From Streptomyces sp. NBC_00483 (GTDB taxonomy: Bacteria > Actinomycetota > Actinomycetes > Streptomycetales > Streptomycetaceae): a DNA stretch of 64,000 nucleotides. The DNA lies in contig NZ_CP107880.1 of the NCBI RefSeq assembly GCF_036013745.1, positions 8,680,001 through 8,744,000 of the forward strand. The letters run 5' to 3'. The position numbers and the translations under genes are program-made. Below are positions 7,817-15,694 of the stretch, one piece after another (the stretch's first letter is position 1; every line of letters begins with the position of its first letter). The notes below the pieces were generated by a model, which had not been told where the DNA came from, made no database searches, and saw nothing but the letters and a program-made list of their open reading frames with translations.

Positions 7817-9157
7817 TCAGACGGGCAGGACGCCGGTGGCCACGGCGGCGCCGATGAGCAGGATGGGGATGCAGTAGTACGTGAGCAGAGGCATGAAGGT
7901 GCGTGACGGGTCGACGCCCGCGATGCCGCTGGCCACGTAGATGGGTGCGCCGGACGGAGGCGAGGCACCTTCGGTGGACGCGAAGATCAGCACGGCGACG
8001 CAGGCTGTGGCAGGCGAGACACCGGCGCCGATCAGCGCGGAGACGGCGACCGGTCCGATCGCGGCCATGGTGGCACTGGCCGTCAGCGGGATGGCGACAC
8101 CCACCACCAGGAGGCCGACGACCAGGGCCAGCACCCACAGCGGGGCGTCCACTCCCGAGAGCAGGTCGGACAGCTGCGCGGGCAGGCCGAGTTCACCCAG
8201 CGCGTTGGCGGCGGAGAACGCGGCGACGATGGTGACACCGAGCACGCCGAACTTGGGTGCGGCCCCGCCGAGCAGCTCCCACCACGCCTGTCCGCCGCGC
8301 GGCAGATGACGTCGGCCGAGCACCAGCACGATCGCGATCATCAGGACGGGTATCCAGGTGATGAGGCTGATGGCGTCGGACATCTCCACGCCGTCCAGGT
8401 AGCGGCCGAGCGCCCCGGCGAGCGGCCCGCGCGTCAGCAGCAGCGGCACGACGATCCCGCCGAACAGGAGCAGGTTGGTCCAGCCCACGCCCATCGTGCG
8501 GCGCAGCGGCTTGAGTTCCTCGCCGGCCACCGGCTGGATACCGTGCCGACGCACCATGATGAACGCGGCGATCAGCCGGTAGCCGAGACACCACAGTCCG
8601 CCGATGAACAGCGGCAGCACGATGTCGTCGGTGGAGACCACGGAGGCGACGCCGGCCGAGCCCATGAGGATGAACATGGTGGAGCTGAAGGGGAAGGTGA
8701 CACCCATCCCCGCCCCGCCGGCCGCGACGGTCGCGGCGAGTTCACCGCTGACGTTCGACCGCTTCATCCACGGGATCGTCACCGACCCGACGGCAGCGGT
8801 GACCGCGGCGCCGACGTGCGCGATGGCACCGAACACACCGGCGGCGACGGTGGACGTGTAGATGGGGCCACCGCGCAGCCGCCCGAGGAGTGAGTTGAGG
8901 ATGTCCAGGAGGTGGTCGAGGACCGGGGTGCGGGCCAGGACGTAGCTCATGAACACGAAGGCGAGCGCGGCGAAGGTGACTTCCTCCTGCAACGCCTCGG
9001 CCAGGCCGCTCCACAGCACATGGGCGATGTCACCACCGGAGAACAGGCCGGTGACCAGGAAGCCGACGATCAGTGCCTCGCCGATGTTCCGCTTGAGCAC
9101 GGAGTTCCAGATGAGGATGGCCGCGATGTAGCAGCCCAGCGCCCATACGGCGATCAT
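7817..9157 (-). CDS. TRAP-type (DctM-like) large permease
   Basis: 446 residues, hydrophobic throughout, with about 11-12 membrane segments. LRGGPIYTSTVAAGVFGAIA and the following AAVGSVTIPWMKR resemble the DctM signature region (LRGG..HV..VxxxxxFAGxSGS). A second internal repeat near the C-terminus (PLTASATMAAIGPVAVSALI, then STEGASPPSGAPIYVASGIA) is also as expected. TRAP large subunits move carboxylates across the cytoplasmic membrane with a Na gradient and normally need a periplasmic DctP binding protein. None is encoded in the window. The ATG overlaps the stop of the dehydrogenase-RraA gene (ATGA). The substrate is probably the hydroxy- or oxo-acid metabolised by that enzyme. Confidence 0.82.
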   Translation of the reverse strand: MIAVWALGCYIAAILIWNSVLKRNIGEALIVGFLVTGLFSGGDIAHVLWSGLAEALQEEVTFAALAFVFMSYVLARTPVLDHLLDILNSLLGRLRGGPIYTSTVAAGVFGAIAHVGAAVTAAVGSVTIPWMKRSNVSGELAATVAAGGAGMGVTFPFSSTMFILMGSAGVASVVSTDDIVLPLFIGGLWCLGYRLIAAFIMVRRHGIQPVAGEELKPLRRTMGVGWTNLLLFGGIVVPLLLTRGPLAGALGRYLDGVEMSDAISLITWIPVLMIAIVLVLGRRHLPRGGQAWWELLGGAAPKFGVLGVTIVAAFSAANALGELGLPAQLSDLLSGVDAPLWVLALVVGLLVVGVAIPLTASATMAAIGPVAVSALIGAGVSPATACVAVLIFASTEGASPPSGAPIYVASGIAGVDPSRTFMPLLTYYCIPILLIGAAVATGVLPV

Positions 9158-10551
9158 GATGCGTCTCCCGTTCCTGCCGCCGCGGCCGCCGTGGCGCGGA
9201 TCGTGGCGCGCCGGCCGGCCTCGTCGGCCTCGACCGCGCGCGCCGCGGCGAGCACCGACTCTGCCTCCTCGGCGGCCACCACGGCAATGCCGTCGCCGTC
9301 CGCGACCACCAGGTCACCGGGGCGACACACCAGGCCGCCCACCGAGACGGGCACATTCACATGTCCGGGGCCGAACTTGTACGGACCGGCCGGTGTCACC
9401 GCGCGCGCCCACACCGGGAACCCGATCTCGGCGAGTACGTCGATGTCACGGGCCGCTCCGTCGAGCACCATGCCCACCACACCCCGCGCCTTGGCCCGCT
9501 CGCAGATCAGCTCGCCGACCAGCGCCCGGGAGGTGTCGGCCTCCCCGTTGACGACGATGATGTCACCCGGCTTCGCGACCTTGATGGCCTCATGGATGGC
9601 CCGGTTGTCGCCGGCCCGCGTCCACACCGTCAGCGCCCGCCCGATGGCACGCGCCCCGCTCCACATGGGCCGAATCCCGGAGTCGAGCAGCCCCAGCCGG
9701 TCGACCGCGTCACCGATGTTCGCGGTGGCCACGTCCTGGTGTGCGGCCAGCAGTTCGTCCGACACCCGCGGCACATCACGCAGCCCCTCCGGGCGGGCGG
9801 CCAGCAGGTGTACGTGTCCGATCGCCCGGGCGAGCTCCGCGTCCAGGTCGAGGTCTGCCATCAGCTCGGCGGCGGCCGACGTCTCGAACGCCCGGCGCTC
9901 ACCGTGCTTCGCGGTCCCCGTGTACAGCCGCTCCAACGTGCCCGCGCCGCCCGCGAGTTCGGCGGCGATCTGCTCGCGCACCCACCCCTCGTCCCCGGCT
10001 GCCCGGCCCGCCTCCACGGTCTGCACGATGATCGCGCCGAGCCCCTTCATGAACACACTGCGCAGCAACTTGCGGGCGGACGCCGCTCCCGGCTCGCCGC
10101 CCAGGTCCTCCACCGGAGCGCCGAGGGTGCCGAAGTGGTCCGCGACCACGGTGGCACCAGGACCACTGGCCACCAGGGCGGTGCGGTGCCGGTACGCGGG
10201 GACGGACCCGATCACCGACACATCCGCGAACACGGCCTCGGAGGCGGCACCCACCGCGTCCGCGATCCGGCCCTTCAACTGCGGGGCGCCCGCGTTCATG
10301 TCGGCGTAGACCGTGGCCTTCCCGAGGTGCGGCGCGGCCTCCTGGGCCACGGCCAGTGCGGCCTTCGCCCCGGTGAGTCCGAGCACCAGATCGCTCCCGG
10401 CCACCGCGGCCCCGACGCTGTCCGCCCGCTCCACACCGTCCGGCGTCGGTACGTCCCCCGGGTCGTATCCCGCGACCGACCAGCCGTTCTCCAGGAACCC
10501 GGTCGCATACAACGCTCCCGCCTCACCGAGTCCGAGCACCGCGACGCGCAT
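9154..10551 (-). CDS. Fusion: 6PGDH-like dehydrogenase (DUF1932) + RraA-type aldolase
   Basis: 465 residues. The ATG at 10551 has AAGGAGG six bases upstream; a GTG 18 bases earlier would put that site inside the gene. Residues 1 to about 255 form a beta-hydroxyacid dehydrogenase: Rossmann GLGEAGALYATGF at the start, DVSVIGSVP, and the catalytic-lysine region RKLLRSVFMKGLGAI. Residues about 265-465 form a complete RraA/HMG-aldolase domain: GDAVDRLGLLDSGIRPMW, GDIIVVNGEADTSRALVGEL and GVVGMVLDGAARDIDVL with the G..D..RD metal-binding signature. RraA-type aldolases split 4-hydroxy-4-methyl- or 4-carboxy-4-hydroxy-2-oxo acids to pyruvate. Fusion suggests that oxidation and cleavage of one substrate are consecutive. 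First gene of the leftward operon. Confidence 0.88.
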   Translation of the reverse strand: MRVAVLGLGEAGALYATGFLENGWSVAGYDPGDVPTPDGVERADSVGAAVAGSDLVLGLTGAKAALAVAQEAAPHLGKATVYADMNAGAPQLKGRIADAVGAASEAVFADVSVIGSVPAYRHRTALVASGPGATVVADHFGTLGAPVEDLGGEPGAASARKLLRSVFMKGLGAIIVQTVEAGRAAGDEGWVREQIAAELAGGAGTLERLYTGTAKHGERRAFETSAAAELMADLDLDAELARAIGHVHLLAARPEGLRDVPRVSDELLAAHQDVATANIGDAVDRLGLLDSGIRPMWSGARAIGRALTVWTRAGDNRAIHEAIKVAKPGDIIVVNGEADTSRALVGELICERAKARGVVGMVLDGAARDIDVLAEIGFPVWARAVTPAGPYKFGPGHVNVPVSVGGLVCRPGDLVVADGDGIAVVAAEEAESVLAAARAVEADEAGRRATIRATAAAAAGTGDAS

Positions 10552-10593
10552 CTGTGGCCTCCTTGCCACCCCACCAGGGGATTCTCATTGCGT

Positions 10594-10606
10594 GATAAGT
10601 CTTATC
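10594..10606. promoter_or_regulatory. Inverted repeat GATAAG-T-CTTATC, probable IclR operator
   Basis: A perfect 13-bp palindrome 42 bases upstream of the dehydrogenase-RraA start. It shares the core GATAA-N3-TTATC with the site before the IclR gene at 7417-7433. Its position suits control of the leftward operon. Binding by the operon's IclR protein is inferred. Confidence 0.6.
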
Positions 10607-10726
10607 GCTTGATGAGTAGGGATGTTGCCTGGGCGTGAAGTGGGCGTCAAGGGCTGTTTCGTCGCGCGCCCCGAAGGGGTCCAGGTGGTTGGCGGCTGAA
10701 CAAGGGTGTACGACGCCACCTTGAGA

Positions 10727-10802
10727 GTGCTATAGAAGTACAACGCATCGGCGAGAGCGGCGTTTGAGCCACTAAAACTCCGTGATTGTTCTTCTATTGC
10801 AC
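10727..10802. promoter_or_regulatory. Pair of inverted 17-bp sites in the divergent control region
   Basis: GTGCTATAGAAGTACAA at 10727-10743 recurs in reverse orientation at 10786-10802 (reverse complement GTGCAATAGAAGAACAA), matching at 15 of 17 positions with 42 bases between. The pair sits 45-120 bases before the ATG of the rightward dehydrogenase gene. It differs from the GATAA sites, so it may belong to the GntR regulator at the end of that operon. Confidence 0.5.
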
Positions 10803-10846
10803 GTTCCCGGCCGGTGGTCGGGCCTACCTCGAGAGATGGCGCACGG

Positions 10847-11719
10847 ATGACTGAGATCGTGATTGTTGGCTGCGGCGAGGTCGGTCTCGCCTATGCCGAA
10901 GCCGTGCGGGAGACGCCGGTGTCGGGGCTGCACCTGCTGGATCCCGCTCCCGCGCCGACGGCGCTCGCCCTGGCCCACGAGGCAGATCTGGAACTGCACC
11001 GGGAGGCCGGCCCCTGGCTGCACCCGGCCGAGGTGGTGCTCCTGGCGACACCGGGCGGAGCGCTGGCATCGATTCTTGACGCGCTGCTGCCCCACGTGCC
11101 GACGGGCGCCGTCATCGGGGACCTGAGCACCGCCTCGGCCGAGGACAAACGGGCCGCCGCCGCACGGTGCCAGGAGGCGGGCGTGGGCTATGCCGACATC
11201 GCCATCACCGGATCCGTCGCACTGGGCAGGGCGCGGACACCACTGCTCTACGCGGGCGAGGAGTACCCGGAACTTGTCGGCCTGCTGAAGCGGTTCGACG
11301 CGCCGCTGACCGTGCTGGGCGACTCCCGTCCCGGGGACGCGATGCGCGTCAAACTGCTGCGCTCAGTGATCATGAAGGGGCTTGAGGGCCTGGCGGTGGA
11401 GTGCCTGCCGGCCGCCCAGGAGTACGGCGTGCTCGACCAGTTGTGGGCATCGCTGGCCGACGTCGACCGCACCGGCTTCGTTCCCCTGCTGAACGCCATG
11501 GTGCGCACCCACCCGCAGCACGCGACGCGCCGTGAGCACGAGGTGGCCCAGGCGGCCGAGCAACTGGAACAGCTCAGCTACCCGAGCACCATGACCCGTG
11601 CCACCGAGCAGCGCTTCGCCGCGACCAACACCGCTGCCCAGCAGTCTCGTTCCGTGCCGGAGACGGCCGACGCCGCCATCGACTGGCTGGCCGGCCTCGC
11701 CCGCACCGGCCAGCGATGA
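10847..11719 (+). CDS. 6PGDH-like NAD(P)-dependent dehydrogenase (DUF1932)
   Basis: 290 residues from ATG 10847, preceded by a weak GAGAG. The Rossmann start EIVIVGCGEVGLAYAEAV is followed by VVLLATPGGALASIL, IGDLSTASAEDKRA, YADIAITGSV and the catalytic-lysine region MRVKLLRSVIMKGLEGLAV. The last matches RKLLRSVFMKGLGAI in the fusion protein encoded on the other strand. The C-terminal all-helical part (about residues 185-270) matches DUF1932 proteins. Beta-hydroxyacid dehydrogenases of this group oxidise a hydroxy-acid in the cytoplasm. It is the single-domain paralogue of the fusion's N-terminal half, and the aldolase half is encoded separately at 13173. It heads the rightward operon with an MFS transporter 48 bases downstream. 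Confidence 0.85.
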   Translation: MTEIVIVGCGEVGLAYAEAVRETPVSGLHLLDPAPAPTALALAHEADLELHREAGPWLHPAEVVLLATPGGALASILDALLPHVPTGAVIGDLSTASAEDKRAAAARCQEAGVGYADIAITGSVALGRARTPLLYAGEEYPELVGLLKRFDAPLTVLGDSRPGDAMRVKLLRSVIMKGLEGLAVECLPAAQEYGVLDQLWASLADVDRTGFVPLLNAMVRTHPQHATRREHEVAQAAEQLEQLSYPSTMTRATEQRFAATNTAAQQSRSVPETADAAIDWLAGLARTGQR

Positions 11720-11766
11720 CACGCGCCCACCCGTCCGCGTAACCCACCGTTCCCCTCCGGAGAGTC

Positions 11767-13143
11767 ATGTCCATACACCCCAACGATGTGGCGGGACAGT
11801 ACAGGCCGGCCGTCGTCAACAAGATCAAGATCCGTCTCGTGCCGTTCCTGGCACTCCTCTACGTCATCGCCTTCATCGACCGGGCCAACGTCGGCTACGC
11901 GGCGCTGGAGATGAACGCCGACCTCGGCATCACGTCCACCCAATTCGGCCTGATCGCAGGCCTGTTCTCGATCGGCTACTTCGTCTTCGAAGTGCCGAGC
12001 AACATGCTCATGCGCAAGGTCGGCGCCCGCCGCTGGATCGCCCGCATCCTGGTCAGCTGGGGCGCCGTCGCCGTCGCGACCGGGTTCGTCCACAACTTCA
12101 CGCAGCTCGCCGCCGTCCGTGTCATCCTCGGGATCGCCGAAGCGGGATTCTTCCCCTGCGTCATCCTCTACCTCAGCCAGTGGTTCCCGGAGCGCGAACG
12201 GGCCCGCGTAGTGGCGCAGTTCATGGTGGCCCTGCCCGTCGCCACGCTCATCGCCGGCCCGCTGTCCGGCCTCATCCTGGACCACGTGCACTGGCTTGGT
12301 GTGTCCAGCTGGCGGTGGGTGTTCATCCTCGAAGGTGTGCCGGCCGTCCTGCTCGGCCTGGCGACGCTGTTCCTCCTCACCGACTCCCCGCAGTCCGCAC
12401 GCTGGCTGACGGCCGACGAGAAGCAGTGGCTCAGCCGCACACTGGAAAAGGAGAACGCGGCCAAGGAAGCCCGGCACCGCCAAGTCGGCTTCTGGCGAAG
12501 CCTGGCGGGCTGGCGCACCCTCGCCCTGGCGCTGATCTACTACAGCAAGTCCGTCGCCATCTACGTCCTGGCCTTCTTCACCCCGCAGATCGTCAACGGG
12601 TTGCAGGACAGCCTCAGCAACACCTCCGTCGGCCTGCTCAGCGCCCTGCCCTACGCCGTGGCGGCCGTGTTCATGGTCTGGTGGGCCCGACGCTCGGACC
12701 GGCTGCGGGAACGCCGCTGGCACGTGGCCATTCCGCTGTTCATCGCCGCCGCGGGCCTGTGCGCCATGGTCCTGGTGGAGGACAGCCTCGTACTGTCCCT
12801 GCTGCTGCTCACCGTGATCACGGTTGCCGTGTACGCGACCTACGGACCGTTCTGGTCGCTGCCCTCGCTGTTCATGACCGGATCGGCGGCCGCCGTCGGA
12901 ATGGCCTCGATCAACTCCATCGCCAACCTCGGCGGCTTCGTGGGCCCCTACGGGTTCGGCGCCCTGGAGAGCGCCACCGGCAGCATCTACACCGGCCTGG
13001 CCATCGTCGCCGCCGTCCTCGTCGTCTCCGGCCTGCTCGTCGTACGCCTCCGGTTCGTCCGCGAGGCCGAAGCAACCGTCCGCTCGGCATCCGCGCCCGA
13101 CCGGACCGGCCTGCCCAAGGCCACTGCTCACGACGCTGCCTGA
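11767..13143 (+). CDS. MFS transporter, anion:cation symporter family
   Basis: 458 residues with CCGGAGAG before the ATG and 12 predicted membrane segments. LLYVIAFIDRANVGYAALEM near residue 35 is the diagnostic D-R-x-N-x-G region of the ACS family (galactonate, phthalate, tartrate and glucarate permeases). It is followed by GYFVFEVPSNMLMRKVGAR and an amphipathic central loop around residue 220. ACS members import organic anions with protons. Its position between a hydroxy-acid dehydrogenase and an RraA-type aldolase suggests it brings in the acid these enzymes degrade, doing for this operon what the TRAP permease does for the divergent one. Confidence 0.92.
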   Translation: MSIHPNDVAGQYRPAVVNKIKIRLVPFLALLYVIAFIDRANVGYAALEMNADLGITSTQFGLIAGLFSIGYFVFEVPSNMLMRKVGARRWIARILVSWGAVAVATGFVHNFTQLAAVRVILGIAEAGFFPCVILYLSQWFPERERARVVAQFMVALPVATLIAGPLSGLILDHVHWLGVSSWRWVFILEGVPAVLLGLATLFLLTDSPQSARWLTADEKQWLSRTLEKENAAKEARHRQVGFWRSLAGWRTLALALIYYSKSVAIYVLAFFTPQIVNGLQDSLSNTSVGLLSALPYAVAAVFMVWWARRSDRLRERRWHVAIPLFIAAAGLCAMVLVEDSLVLSLLLLTVITVAVYATYGPFWSLPSLFMTGSAAAVGMASINSIANLGGFVGPYGFGALESATGSIYTGLAIVAAVLVVSGLLVVRLRFVREAEATVRSASAPDRTGLPKATAHDAA

Positions 13144-13172
13144 CCACCCATCAGTAACGAAACGGAAGATCC

Positions 13173-13826
13173 ATGTCCCTCACGCAAACAGTCCGCACGC
13201 AAGTAGCCCGCCCTGACCAGAACACTCTCGACCGGCTCGGCGAACTGGGAGCGGCCACGGTCTACGAGGCCAACGGCCAGTGCGGAGCCTTCGACGCCGG
13301 CCTCAAGCCCCTGGACCCCTCCCGCACCCTGGTCGGCACCGCGGTGACACTCGACCTGCCGCCCGCCGACAACTGGTACATCCACCTCGCCCTCCTGGAA
13401 GCCGGCCCCGGCGACGTCCTCGTCGTGGACGCCAAGGGGTACCTCGAAGCCGGACCCTGGGGTGACGTGCTGACCTGCGCCGCCCAGGAGCGCGGCCTGG
13501 CCGGACTGGTCATCGACGGAGCCGTCCGCGACAGCCGGGACATCATCGCCAGTGGCTTCCCCGTCTTCACCCGCGGACTGTCGATCAAGGGAACGAGCAA
13601 GGCGGTGCCCGGCCGGATCAACGTGCCCGTCCGCGTCGGCGGGGTCCGCGTCGAGCCCGGTGACATCATCCTCGGTGACGCCGACGGCCTCGTCCGCGTC
13701 CCGGCCCACCAGACGGACGAAGCCCTTGCCGCCTCCGAAGCCAGGGCCGCCAAGGAAGCCGGCTTCCGCGACCGCATCCGCACCGGTGCGAGCACACTGG
13801 ACCTCCTCGGGCTGCCGCGGCCCTGA
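13173..13826 (+). CDS. RraA-family aldolase/decarboxylase (HMG/CHA aldolase-like)
   Basis: 217 residues, ACGGAAGA before the ATG. Single RraA-like domain: LGELGAATVYEANGQCGAFD at the start, GDVLVVDAKGYLEAGPWGDV, then GLAGLVIDGAVRDSRDI with the conserved G..D..RD residues that bind Mg and pyruvate. The C-terminal VRVEPGDIILGDADGLVRVP is also typical. Members cleave 4-hydroxy-4-methyl-2-oxoglutarate or 4-carboxy-4-hydroxy-2-oxoadipate, or decarboxylate oxaloacetate. It matches the second half of the divergent fusion gene in motif order. It follows the MFS gene by 29 bases. The RNase E inhibitor role of E. coli RraA is unlikely here given the catabolic context. Confidence 0.88.
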   Translation: MSLTQTVRTQVARPDQNTLDRLGELGAATVYEANGQCGAFDAGLKPLDPSRTLVGTAVTLDLPPADNWYIHLALLEAGPGDVLVVDAKGYLEAGPWGDVLTCAAQERGLAGLVIDGAVRDSRDIIASGFPVFTRGLSIKGTSKAVPGRINVPVRVGGVRVEPGDIILGDADGLVRVPAHQTDEALAASEARAAKEAGFRDRIRTGASTLDLLGLPRP

Positions 13827-13896
13827 CCAGTACGGGACGGTGATCCAGTCGACTAGGCTTGCCGGGGTTCACAACGGTTGAAGGAGGCGGGTGGAG

Positions 13897-14574
13897 ATGG
13901 GACGACCGGCTGATGCCATCTATCTCGCGCTGAAGTCCGCCATCCAGACCGGACAGTTGGCCCCCGGCGCCCATCTCGTCGAGGACACCCTCCGCGAGCA
14001 GTACCAGGTGAGCCGCACCCCGGTCCGTAACGCGCTGCGGCGGCTCAGCGACGAGGGCCTGGTCACCATCGAGGCCAACCGCGGCGCCTTCGTCGCCTCC
14101 TGGACCAGCGACGACGCCGCCGAAGTCATGGCGATCCGAGCCATGCTGGAACCCTACGCGGCACAACTCGCCGCCCAGCGTCGCACCAGCGGACAGCTCG
14201 ACCAGCTGATCAAGCTGTGCGACGCGATGGAGGCCTGCGAGCGGATCCGAGGCGACCGCTTCCGCGACGAACTCGCCCGCCAGAACCACGAGTTGCACCA
14301 GCTCGTACTGGAATGCGCGGCCTCCCCGCGGCTGTACAACATCGCCGCGAACCTGACCCGCGCCCCCCTCATGCTCGGCTCGTTCCAGTTCTACGACGAC
14401 CTGCAACTCCAGCGGAGCCTGCAGGACCACCGGCAACTGGTCACCGCGATCGCGGCGCACGACAGCGCCACGGCCCGCGCCGTCATGGAAGCGCACCTGC
14501 GGCTGTCCTACATGGCACTGACCGCGTCACCCCAGCCCACCAACGCTCCTGGAACGTCGTCGGACGACACCTGA
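13897..14574 (+). CDS. GntR-family (FadR subfamily) transcriptional regulator
   Basis: 225 residues. AAGGAGG lies nine bases before the ATG at 13897; the GTG six bases earlier is too close to it. The N-terminal winged helix reads GQLAPGAHLVEDTLREQYQV, then SRTPVRNALRRLSDEGLV (recognition helix) and NRGAFVASW. The FCD effector domain follows (AAEVMAIRAMLEPYAAQLAA, then ELARQNHELHQLVLECAAS and a metal-site His near DHRQLVTAIAAHD). FadR-type regulators respond to small acids and often control the operon they sit in. Last gene of the rightward cluster; the 17-bp site pair at 10727-10802 is a candidate target. A strong hairpin lies downstream. Confidence 0.92.
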   Translation: MGRPADAIYLALKSAIQTGQLAPGAHLVEDTLREQYQVSRTPVRNALRRLSDEGLVTIEANRGAFVASWTSDDAAEVMAIRAMLEPYAAQLAAQRRTSGQLDQLIKLCDAMEACERIRGDRFRDELARQNHELHQLVLECAASPRLYNIAANLTRAPLMLGSFQFYDDLQLQRSLQDHRQLVTAIAAHDSATARAVMEAHLRLSYMALTASPQPTNAPGTSSDDT

Positions 14575-14695
14575 GACCGGGGTCGCTATCAGGCGCGCGG
14601 CGCCGAGTCGTACGACCAGAGCTCGTGCTGGAATCGTCCGGGCGACATGACCTCCTGGGCCTCCTTCAGGCGCCAGACGACGTCGCAGCGGCGCT
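14575..14695. other. Unassigned short stretch, possibly a gene remnant
   Basis: Between the GntR stop and the terminator hairpin. On the minus strand it reads VVWRLKEAQEVMSPGRFQ followed by HELWSYDSAPRA and two stops, with GGAGG two bases before the internal ATG, so a 19-residue peptide is possible. The information-rich residues (Trp, His, Tyr) look coding-like, but there is no full-length gene and I recognise no family. Confidence 0.25.
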
Positions 14696-14723
14696 GAGGA
14701 CCCCGGCCGTGGCCGGGGTCCTC
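14696..14723. terminator. Bidirectional hairpin terminator
   Basis: Perfect 13-bp stem GAGGACCCCGGCC / GGCCGGGGTCCTC with two loop bases, between the converging GntR and ABC permease genes. There is no T-run, as is common in Streptomyces terminators. Confidence 0.8.
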
Positions 14724-14753
14724 CGGAGTGCGCGAACAAGGGGCGTGGACCGG

Positions 14754-15602
14754 TCAGTTGGTGTCGCGGCGGTGCAGCAGGAAGGTTCCGATGATCAGGG
14801 CGACCACCGCGTAACCGCCGAAGACGAGTGCGTCCTGGGTCCGGGTGAGGGCGACGGCGACGGATTCAGCGGTGGCCGTGTCGGAGTCGATGGCCAGGAG
14901 TGCGTCGCCTGCGATGAAGGGCAGGAAGCGGGAGATCTGCGGCGACATGAAGAGGTTGAGGAGGTTCTCGACGACGAAGCCCCAGACCAGGAGCCCGGAG
15001 ATCGCTGCGGCACCATGGCGGACGATCATGCCGATGCCCAGGCCGAGTACGGCGGCGAGCGCGGTGTACAACAGCGCCCACAGCGTGGTCACGGCCATGC
15101 CCGAGGTGTCACCCAGGTCGAGGCCGCTGACGAGCGCGCCACCGAGGCCGGCGGCCATCCCTGCCGCGCCGAGCACCAGACCGTACGCGGCGGCGGTGAC
15201 CGTCTTGGCCAGTGCGACGACCCAGCGCGCCGGCTGCGCGGTCAGGGTGGCCGACAGGGTGCCGTGCTGTGCCTCGGAGGTGAAGAGGAGTACGCCGGCG
15301 ACGGAGGCCACGACGGCTGTCAGCACGGTCGAGTAGGTGAAGACCTCGGTCGCCGTCAGTACCTCGTCGGTGACGAACGTCGCGACCGCCCAGGAGACGA
15401 AGGCGCCGACCAGGGTGGTGAGGGCGAGGACGGCCTGGTGGGAACGGAGCGAGGAGACCTTGAGCCACTCGCTCCTCAGGACGGCCGGGACCGCCCGGAT
15501 GTTGTCGCCGGGTGATCGGGCGCCGGGGCTCCGGTGTTCCTTCGGTACGACGGAGGTGGTGTTGAGCGACGGCGGGTTCGTGGTTACAGGTGTGTAGGTC
15601 AT
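14754..15602 (-). CDS. ABC-2 type transporter permease
   Basis: 282 residues. A hydrophilic N-terminus of about 40 residues is followed by the ABC-2 entry motif RSEWLKVSSLRSHQAVLALT and six hydrophobic segments to residue 275. Typical elements are TSEAQHGTLSATLTAQPARW (the EY/EQR-type conserved cytoplasmic loop) and a final segment ending in HRRDTN. Such permeases pair with a DrrA-type ATPase to export drugs, lipids or peptides through the cytoplasmic membrane. It lies 92 bases downstream of the ATPase gene, the gap holding a short tandem repeat. No substrate can be assigned: no biosynthetic genes are adjacent. Confidence 0.88.
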   Translation of the reverse strand: MTYTPVTTNPPSLNTTSVVPKEHRSPGARSPGDNIRAVPAVLRSEWLKVSSLRSHQAVLALTTLVGAFVSWAVATFVTDEVLTATEVFTYSTVLTAVVASVAGVLLFTSEAQHGTLSATLTAQPARWVVALAKTVTAAAYGLVLGAAGMAAGLGGALVSGLDLGDTSGMAVTTLWALLYTALAAVLGLGIGMIVRHGAAAISGLLVWGFVVENLLNLFMSPQISRFLPFIAGDALLAIDSDTATAESVAVALTRTQDALVFGGYAVVALIIGTFLLHRRDTN

Positions 15603-15640
15603 CGGTTCGTCCCTTGTTGGGGTGGCGAGTTGGTGGGTTC

Positions 15641-15668
15641 GTGAGTGGTGAGTGGTGAGTGGTGGGTG
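15641..15668. repeat. Four tandem 7-bp repeats (GTGAGTG)
   Basis: Three exact copies of GTGAGTG and one GTGGGTG in a row, in the gap between the ATPase stop and the permease start. Probably slipped-strand expansion; the number of units could vary between strains. Confidence 0.8.
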
Positions 15669-15694
15669 CGTGGCGGGGGAGAGGGGCGTGCGGT

